17,985 nt of DNA, taken from JACKCP01 sp034007295. GTDB taxonomy: Bacteria > Desulfobacterota > Desulfobacteria > Desulfobacterales > JACKCP01. The position numbers and the translations under genes were made by a program. The notes below the pieces were generated by a model. It did not search any database, was not told the DNA's origin, and saw only the letters and a program-made list of their open reading frames with translations. Positions 14,221 to 17,985 of the stretch are shown in pieces (positions within the stretch are counted from its first letter, which is position 1; each line of letters opens with the position of its first letter). The stretch is taken from assembly GCA_034007295.1 (NCBI GenBank), contig JAVERC010000057.1, positions 1 through 17,985 of the forward strand. Reading direction: 5' to 3'.

Positions 14221-15057
14221 ATGCAGATTTCAGAAAATATCCATATCCTGAGACACGACTTCAATGTACCGGTTTCAAAAGATAAAATGCTTGAAAGATT
14301 TGTTTATTCCGCTGTAATTTTTACCGGAAAGGAAATCATTCTTATTGACAGCGGAGTTAAAGGCTCCCACGAAAAAATTTTTGAATTTATTCATTCGTCA
14401 GGGAGAAAAACCAATGAAATAAAATATCTTGTTCTGTCTCATTCACATCCAGACCATACAGGTTCAGCAGCTTTTATAAAAAACCAGACAGGATGCAGAA
14501 TTCTTGCACACAAAAAGGAAAAAACCTGGATAGAAAATATTGAAATTCAAAATAAAATCAGACCTGTTCCAGGTTTTTACAGTCTTGTTGACTCATCTGT
14601 AAAAATAGACGAGTTTATCGAACATGGTAAGACAATTTATTTTGATGATGATTTTTCCATAAAATTTTTTCATACCCCAGGTCATTCAAGGGGCTCGGTT
14701 TCAGTTTTGATTGATAAAAATATCATTTTCACAGGAGACTGCGTTCCACTGGAAAAAGACATTCCAAACTACGACAATTTCAATGAGCTTAAAAATTCTC
14801 TTTCTTTTCTCAAACAGCTCAAAAATACTGACATTATGATTTCTTCCTGGTCTGAGCCGGTTTCTGGAAGCACTGAAATAATCAGTTTTATTGAAAAAGG
14901 AGAAAAATATCTTAATGAAATTGATGATAAAGTGAAAAAATTTTATCACTCCGGCGACTGCGGCATGGAATCGTGCAGGAAAGTAATATCAGAACTCAAA
15001 CTGCCTGAGCTTTTTGTAATGCCTATGGTTCACAAGGCTTTTTTGTCGCATCTTTGA
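14221..15057 (+). CDS. Metallo-beta-lactamase-fold hydrolase
   Basis: The metal-binding motif SHSHPDHTG is complete (His74, His76, Asp78, His79), with His155 in HTPGHSRGS and Asp173 in FTGDCVP as the further zinc ligands; a late histidine (MVHKAFLSHL) is also present. This matches the glyoxalase II-like branch of the superfamily, usually thioester or ester hydrolases. Length is 278, with a helical C-terminal extension after about 205 containing CGMESCRK. No signal peptide, so cytoplasmic. The ribosome site is weak (GGAT). It is convergent with the FadH-type gene and shares the hairpin at 15222-15257. A CoA-thioester substrate would fit the acyl-CoA genes next door, but that is conjecture. Confidence 0.85.
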   Translation: MQISENIHILRHDFNVPVSKDKMLERFVYSAVIFTGKEIILIDSGVKGSHEKIFEFIHSSGRKTNEIKYLVLSHSHPDHTGSAAFIKNQTGCRILAHKKEKTWIENIEIQNKIRPVPGFYSLVDSSVKIDEFIEHGKTIYFDDDFSIKFFHTPGHSRGSVSVLIDKNIIFTGDCVPLEKDIPNYDNFNELKNSLSFLKQLKNTDIMISSWSEPVSGSTEIISFIEKGEKYLNEIDDKVKKFYHSGDCGMESCRKVISELKLPELFVMPMVHKAFLSHL

Positions 15058-15111
15058 ACCTGAAATACTAAAGAATAATTCATGAGTATTTGTAACTGTT
15101 TTGTTTAAATC

Positions 15112-15171
15112 ATAAGTACCTGGCAAAAGTCTTGAAAGGTCAACAGCTTTTATTCCTTTTAAAGGTTTCAT
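15112..15171 (-). pseudogene. 5' remnant of a CaiB/BaiF-family CoA-transferase gene
   Basis: On the minus strand from 15171, after an AAGGCGG ribosome site, the frame reads MKPLKGIKAVDLSRLLPG then TY. This is the highly conserved opening of class III CoA-transferases and alpha-methylacyl-CoA racemases, which normally continue P(Y/L)CTMLLADLGAEVIK. Here the frame continues with unrelated residues and ends at 14989, inside the convergent MBL-fold gene. About 20 of some 380 codons survive. It lies directly downstream of the FadH-type gene on the same strand, suggesting a former operon partner lost by deletion. Confidence 0.75.
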
Positions 15172-15221
15172 TATCCGCCTTTTATTTGATTTTTGAATCA
15201 GAAACAAAAGTATCAAAATAT

Positions 15222-15257
15222 TCAGCAGTTTTGGAACTAAATTTCCAAAACTGCTGA
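15222..15257. terminator. Hairpin between convergent genes
   Basis: A perfect 15-bp stem, TCAGCAGTTTTGGAA (15222-15236) with TTCCAAAACTGCTGA (15243-15257), and a 6-nt loop. It lies 31 nt beyond the end of the minus-strand FadH-type gene, whose transcript continues into TATTTTGATACTTTTG, and some 165 nt after the plus-strand MBL gene. It is a good candidate for a bidirectional terminator, mainly serving the minus gene. If so, the CoA-transferase remnant behind it is untranscribed. Confidence 0.7.
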
Positions 15258-15287
15258 GTTATAATGAATGGGGGTCTGCCTGTTTTG

Positions 15288-17309
15288 CTATATTTTCATA
15301 CCTGCCTTAAAACCCTGATGAACTGCATCAAAGGCAAGGCCTATTTTGCTGCTGTCTCCTGCACAGTCAAAGGGAATATCAAGACTTTCAATTATTTTTA
15401 AAAGAGAATTTTCACATTTTGAACCTGCTGCAAGGACAACTGAGTCCGCTAAAATTTCTTCCTTACCTTCAAGAGTTTCAACAATTACCCTGTCATCTTC
15501 AATTTTAAGTGCCTTTGTCTGAACCCCAGTTCTTATTCCAATTCTTTCCATCTCCTGAAGCATTGTCCATCTTGTTGTTTTTCCAATATCTTTTCCAATA
15601 TTGTCTGTCATTTCAATAAGGGTTACATTTTTTGTTCCTTTTGATGCTCGCTGCCTTATAACATCAGGATCTTCAGCTTTATTTACAAGAAGGAACCTTA
15701 CAATGTCAGAAGACATGGCTCCGCATTCTCCAAGGAAAATGGCTGTTTCAACACCAACTGCTCCTCCGCCTATTACAACAACATTTGTTCCTGTAAAAAC
15801 TTTTTTGTCTAAAACATCCCAGGCCTGAACAACATGGGGTTTGTCTGCTCCCTCAATTGGAGGACATAAAGGTTTTGCTCCTGTTGCAAGAACAATATGG
15901 TCAGGATTTTCTTTTTTAATAAGGTCTTCATCAACTATTGTATTAAATTTTACATTTATGTTTTTCATTCTTATCTGATAATCAAGGTCTTTGGCAAATT
16001 GTGCAAACTCTGCTCTTCCAGGAGGGGCTGCTGCTAAAAAAAGCTGTCCGCCGAGCCTGTCCGATGACTCATAAATTGTAACATCATGTCCTCTTTCAAA
16101 GGCTGCAAGAGCTGCACTCATTCCTGCTGCTCCTCCGCCAATTATCATTACTTTTTTTGGAGTATCTGATTTTTCAATTTTTGTTTCCCTTTCATGGGAA
16201 GCCTTTGGGTTACACAGGCACTCAACAGGTTTAAGTTTTGTAAGATGATCAAAACACCCCTGGGCACATGCAATGCAGTGAATTATTTCCTTTTCCCTTC
16301 CTTCCTTTGCTTTTTTTGGAAGATAAGGATCTGCAATAAGACTTCTTCCCATTGCAACCATATCGCATATTTCGTCTGCAATAAGTTCCCTTGCTGTTTC
16401 TGGATCATTTATCCTGTGGCTTGCAATAACCGGAATATCAAGTATTTCCTTCATTTCCCTTGTAAGATATCCAAATGCAGCCCTTGGAACAAGAGCCTGA
16501 ATCTGGGGAACAGAACCTTCATGCCATCCAACATTTACACATATTGAGTCAACAAGCTTTTTGTCAGCTAAAAGTTTTGCATAAATTTTAAGCTCATGCC
16601 TGTCCTGACCGCCTTCCATCATGTCATTTCCGTTTATTCTTGCAAGTACTGGATAATCTGATCCAACATGTTTTCTTACAGATTCCATGACTTCAAGGCC
16701 AAATCTCATTCTGTTTTCTAAACTTCCGCCGTATTTATCTGTTCTTTTATTTGTAAGGGGAGATAAAAATTCACTTATCAGATATCCTGTTCCATTAAGA
16801 ACTTCAACTGCGTCAAATCCTGCATCCCTGCATCTTTTTGCAGCTTTTCCAAAATTTTCAACTATTTCCAAAATTTCTTCTTCTGTAAGAGCATGAGGGG
16901 TTTCACCTGTCATTCTGCTTGCAATGGCAGACGGAGCTACAGTCTGTCTGTTTCCAATAAAAAAAGAATAATTGTATCTTCCTGAGTGATTAAGCTGAAT
17001 ACAGGACTTTGAACCTCCGTTTTTTATGGCATCAGAAAGTCTTTTAAGGCCCGGAATAAATTCATCTTTATGGGCACCAATATTTAATGTATTACCTGAT
17101 TTATCGTCTATTGTTGCATAACCTACACAGATAAACCCTGCACCTCCAAGTGCCCGTTCATGGTAAAAATCTTCAATTCTTTGTGTTACTTCATAATTAT
17201 CTGCCATTCCAAGGTGCATGGCAGGAAGATAAATTCTGTTTTCAAGCTCAAGATTTAAAATTTTTACAGGAACAAAAAGCGGGTCTTTGTGCAAGTATAC
17301 TTTAGTCAT
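15288..17309 (-). CDS. FadH-type 2,4-dienoyl-CoA / enoate reductase (OYE + 4Fe-4S + FAD)
   Basis: Numbering from the longer possible Met (17321): an Old-Yellow-Enzyme FMN barrel (about 10-345) with Tyr180 in GTGYLISEFLSP and His267 in VGWHEGSVP, equivalent to the FadH catalytic pair; a 4Fe-4S site CIACAQGC plus C (Cys349, 352, 356, 368); an FAD motif GGGAAG (395-400); and an NAD(P) motif VIGGGAVG (516-523). About 30 extra residues (535-562, RFLLVNKAEDPDVIRQRASK) sit after the second Rossmann motif, as in anaerobic enoate-reductase relatives. The ATG at 17309 is preferred because GGGGGAA precedes it properly; the upstream ATG at 17321 has no ribosome site. It reduces conjugated CoA thioesters or enoates; the bile-acid BaiCD-like branch is an alternative. 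Divergent from an acyl-CoA dehydrogenase with shared operators. Confidence 0.87.
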   Translation of the reverse strand: MTKVYLHKDPLFVPVKILNLELENRIYLPAMHLGMADNYEVTQRIEDFYHERALGGAGFICVGYATIDDKSGNTLNIGAHKDEFIPGLKRLSDAIKNGGSKSCIQLNHSGRYNYSFFIGNRQTVAPSAIASRMTGETPHALTEEEILEIVENFGKAAKRCRDAGFDAVEVLNGTGYLISEFLSPLTNKRTDKYGGSLENRMRFGLEVMESVRKHVGSDYPVLARINGNDMMEGGQDRHELKIYAKLLADKKLVDSICVNVGWHEGSVPQIQALVPRAAFGYLTREMKEILDIPVIASHRINDPETARELIADEICDMVAMGRSLIADPYLPKKAKEGREKEIIHCIACAQGCFDHLTKLKPVECLCNPKASHERETKIEKSDTPKKVMIIGGGAAGMSAALAAFERGHDVTIYESSDRLGGQLFLAAAPPGRAEFAQFAKDLDYQIRMKNINVKFNTIVDEDLIKKENPDHIVLATGAKPLCPPIEGADKPHVVQAWDVLDKKVFTGTNVVVIGGGAVGVETAIFLGECGAMSSDIVRFLLVNKAEDPDVIRQRASKGTKNVTLIEMTDNIGKDIGKTTRWTMLQEMERIGIRTGVQTKALKIEDDRVIVETLEGKEEILADSVVLAAGSKCENSLLKIIESLDIPFDCAGDSSKIGLAFDAVHQGFKAGMKI

Positions 17310-17374
17310 AATTTCCCCCATAATTAAGTTTTAGACCACTGAAAAATCAGTTGAAAAAAATAATACATAAATTT

Positions 17375-17392
17375 TAGTTTGTATGCAAACTA
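17375..17392. promoter_or_regulatory. Operator-like palindrome in front of the FadH-type gene
   Basis: TAGTTTGTATGCAAACTA has perfect 7-bp arms around TATG, 65 bp upstream of the preferred start of the minus gene. It matches the palindrome at 17624-17641 in 15 of 18 positions or so, and resembles sites of dimeric GntR or TetR repressors. Confidence 0.65.
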
Positions 17393-17497
17393 TTTTTTTT
17401 AAATATTTGATATTGTATTATTTTAATAATTCTGATAGCAGTTTCCAAATAAAAAGTATTAAGTTAAGGTTAAAACAAAATCAGGGGGTTAGTTTAA

Positions 17498-17511
17498 ATT
17501 GGTTGACCAGT
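17498..17511. promoter_or_regulatory. TTGGT-TG-ACCAG site, possible GntR operator
   Basis: ATTGGTTGACCAGT contains TGGT-TG-ACCA. It shares half-sites with the operator at 5889-5903 but has a 2-nt instead of a 3-nt centre, so binding by the same regulator is uncertain. It lies midway between the two divergent genes. Confidence 0.4.
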
Positions 17512-17623
17512 AATTTTTTTTGAATTTTTTAAAAATTATTAAAGGTCATAATTTTTTAAAAAAAAGGGCATACAATTTATTATTAAAACACAAAAAATGT
17601 TTTGCCTTTTTATTATATCCTGA

Positions 17624-17641
17624 TAGTTTGTACACAAACAT
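17624..17641. promoter_or_regulatory. Operator-like palindrome in front of the acyl-CoA dehydrogenase gene
   Basis: TAGTTTGTACACAAACAT holds GTTTGT-AC-ACAAAC and includes TTGTACACAA, which fits the TNGTNNACNA pattern of FadR-subfamily GntR sites. It lies 36 bp before the ATG, where a bound repressor would block transcription of the dehydrogenase. Confidence 0.65.
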
Positions 17642-17676
17642 TAAATATCAACCTTAAGGTTTAAGGAAAGGACAAA

Positions 17677-17985
17677 ATGGACTTCACTCTTTCACCAATC
17701 AACAAAATGGTCATAAAGGCAGGAAAAGATTTTTGTGAACGCATAGTTCCAGAAATCGACGCCTACATGGCTGAGCACGGAGATTATCCTCCTGACCTTC
17801 TTCAAAAATATGCAAAGGCAAGAATGCTTGGATTTGACGTTCCAAAGGAATATGGCGGGCTTGCAACAACAAACCTGAACCTGATTCTTTTGATTGAAGA
17901 ATTTGGAAAAACAGGTTCAACCTGCTTTCTTCCCCTTCTTATGAACAACAGTGTTGCTGAAACAATCTGCCACTGGGGATCTGAA
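17677..17985 (+). CDS. Acyl-CoA dehydrogenase, N-terminal part (runs off window)
   Basis: 103 codons are open from ATG at 17677, preceded by AAGGAAAGG, to the window end without a stop. The helical N-terminal domain of acyl-CoA dehydrogenases is recognisable: ERIVPEIDAYMAEHGDYPPD, ARMLGFDVPKEYGGL and LILLIEEFGKTGSTCFLPL, continuing to NNSVAETICHWGSE, the segment before the FAD-binding middle domain. The catalytic glutamate and substrate-specificity residues lie outside. It shares a divergent, doubly operator-flanked promoter with the FadH-type reductase, so the two probably act in the same acyl-CoA degradation or reduction pathway. Confidence 0.88.
   Translation, partial: MDFTLSPINKMVIKAGKDFCERIVPEIDAYMAEHGDYPPDLLQKYAKARMLGFDVPKEYGGLATTNLNLILLIEEFGKTGSTCFLPLLMNNSVAETICHWGSE

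Larger units (their letters stand above)
17310..17676. promoter_or_regulatory. Divergent control region of the acyl-CoA genes
   Basis: This 367-bp spacer has no ORF and must drive both the FadH-type gene (left) and the acyl-CoA dehydrogenase (right). It is very AT-rich, with runs of A and T around 17515-17580. It contains two matching GTTTG/CAAAC palindromes, one TTGGTTGACCAG site between them and ACCTTAAGGT just before the dehydrogenase ribosome site (17651-17660). Clear -35/-10 pairs could not be assigned; TATTATATCC near 17610-17619 is a possible -10 region for the right-hand gene. Confidence 0.6.

Noticed and set aside
14989..15216. A 75-codon minus-strand frame as a complete small gene
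   Set aside because: Only the 20 codons from 15171 match a known family; the rest is antisense to the MBL-fold gene or unrelated, so it is reported as a remnant instead.
15601..16547. Plus-strand frames opposite the FadH-type reductase
   Set aside because: The minus strand encodes continuous FAD, NAD and 4Fe-4S motifs there, and the plus frames show no family features.
1..17985. tRNA, rRNA or tmRNA genes
   Set aside because: No cloverleaf-like or rRNA-like GC-rich conserved stretch was seen by eye; the spacers are uniformly AT-rich.

Overview
The window is AT-rich bacterial chromosome with short, mostly operonic gene spacing. The gene content (CoA-linked acyl degradation with a FadH-type flavoenzyme and an acyl-CoA dehydrogenase, a YedE/TusA/DUF3343 selenium cluster, a hybrid histidine kinase paired with a binding lipoprotein, and TauE/SafE and metallo-beta-lactamase-fold proteins) points to an anaerobic, Gram-negative, Desulfobacterota-like organism. 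That assignment is inferred from gene families; no rRNA or other marker gene is present.

Left edge (1-1870) is an accessory patch. It holds the 5' end of an IS256-family transposase with its probable terminal repeat, a GC-rich palindromic scrap, three tandem 70-bp repeats with nested inverted repeats, a clear sigma70-like promoter, a class II Fic protein and, directly behind the fic stop codon, an in-frame remnant of a HicB antitoxin.

1872-4588 (minus strand) is a tight four-gene operon: YedE transporter, TusA-like single-domain carrier, DUF3343 protein with an extra C-terminal cysteine-containing domain, and a YjeF_C/ribokinase-fold protein. The first three are families linked to selenium metabolism; the role of the fourth there is unknown. 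A divergent 375-bp spacer with two AT-rich hairpins separates it from an exported protein (4964-5566).

5889-7391 is a GntR/FCD regulator with a near-perfect PdhR/FadR-type operator in its own leader, cotranscribed with a TauE/SafE permease. 7917-11986 is a two-gene sensory unit: a Leu/Ile/Val-type binding lipoprotein without any transporter genes, overlapping by four bases a dCache-PAS-PAS-HisKA-HATPase-REC hybrid kinase. After it come an orphan ATP-grasp protein with its own promoter, a lipoprotein with a PH/GRAM-like domain and a metallo-beta-lactamase-fold hydrolase.

15058-17985 is an acyl-CoA island: a FadH-type enoate/dienoyl-CoA reductase (minus), the abandoned first 20 codons of a CaiB/BaiF CoA-transferase behind it, and a divergent acyl-CoA dehydrogenase running off the right edge. 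The divergent promoter carries two matching TAGTTTG...CAAAC operators, one in front of each gene.

The most distinctive non-coding feature is a dispersed, almost fully palindromic element of 130-139 bp in intergenic DNA. It has three clear copies (5579-5708, 7719-7856 inverted, 13283-13421) and one decayed copy (7476-7608). Two copies are flanked by direct repeats of 8 and 9 bp exactly at the shared boundaries, as expected of a MITE.
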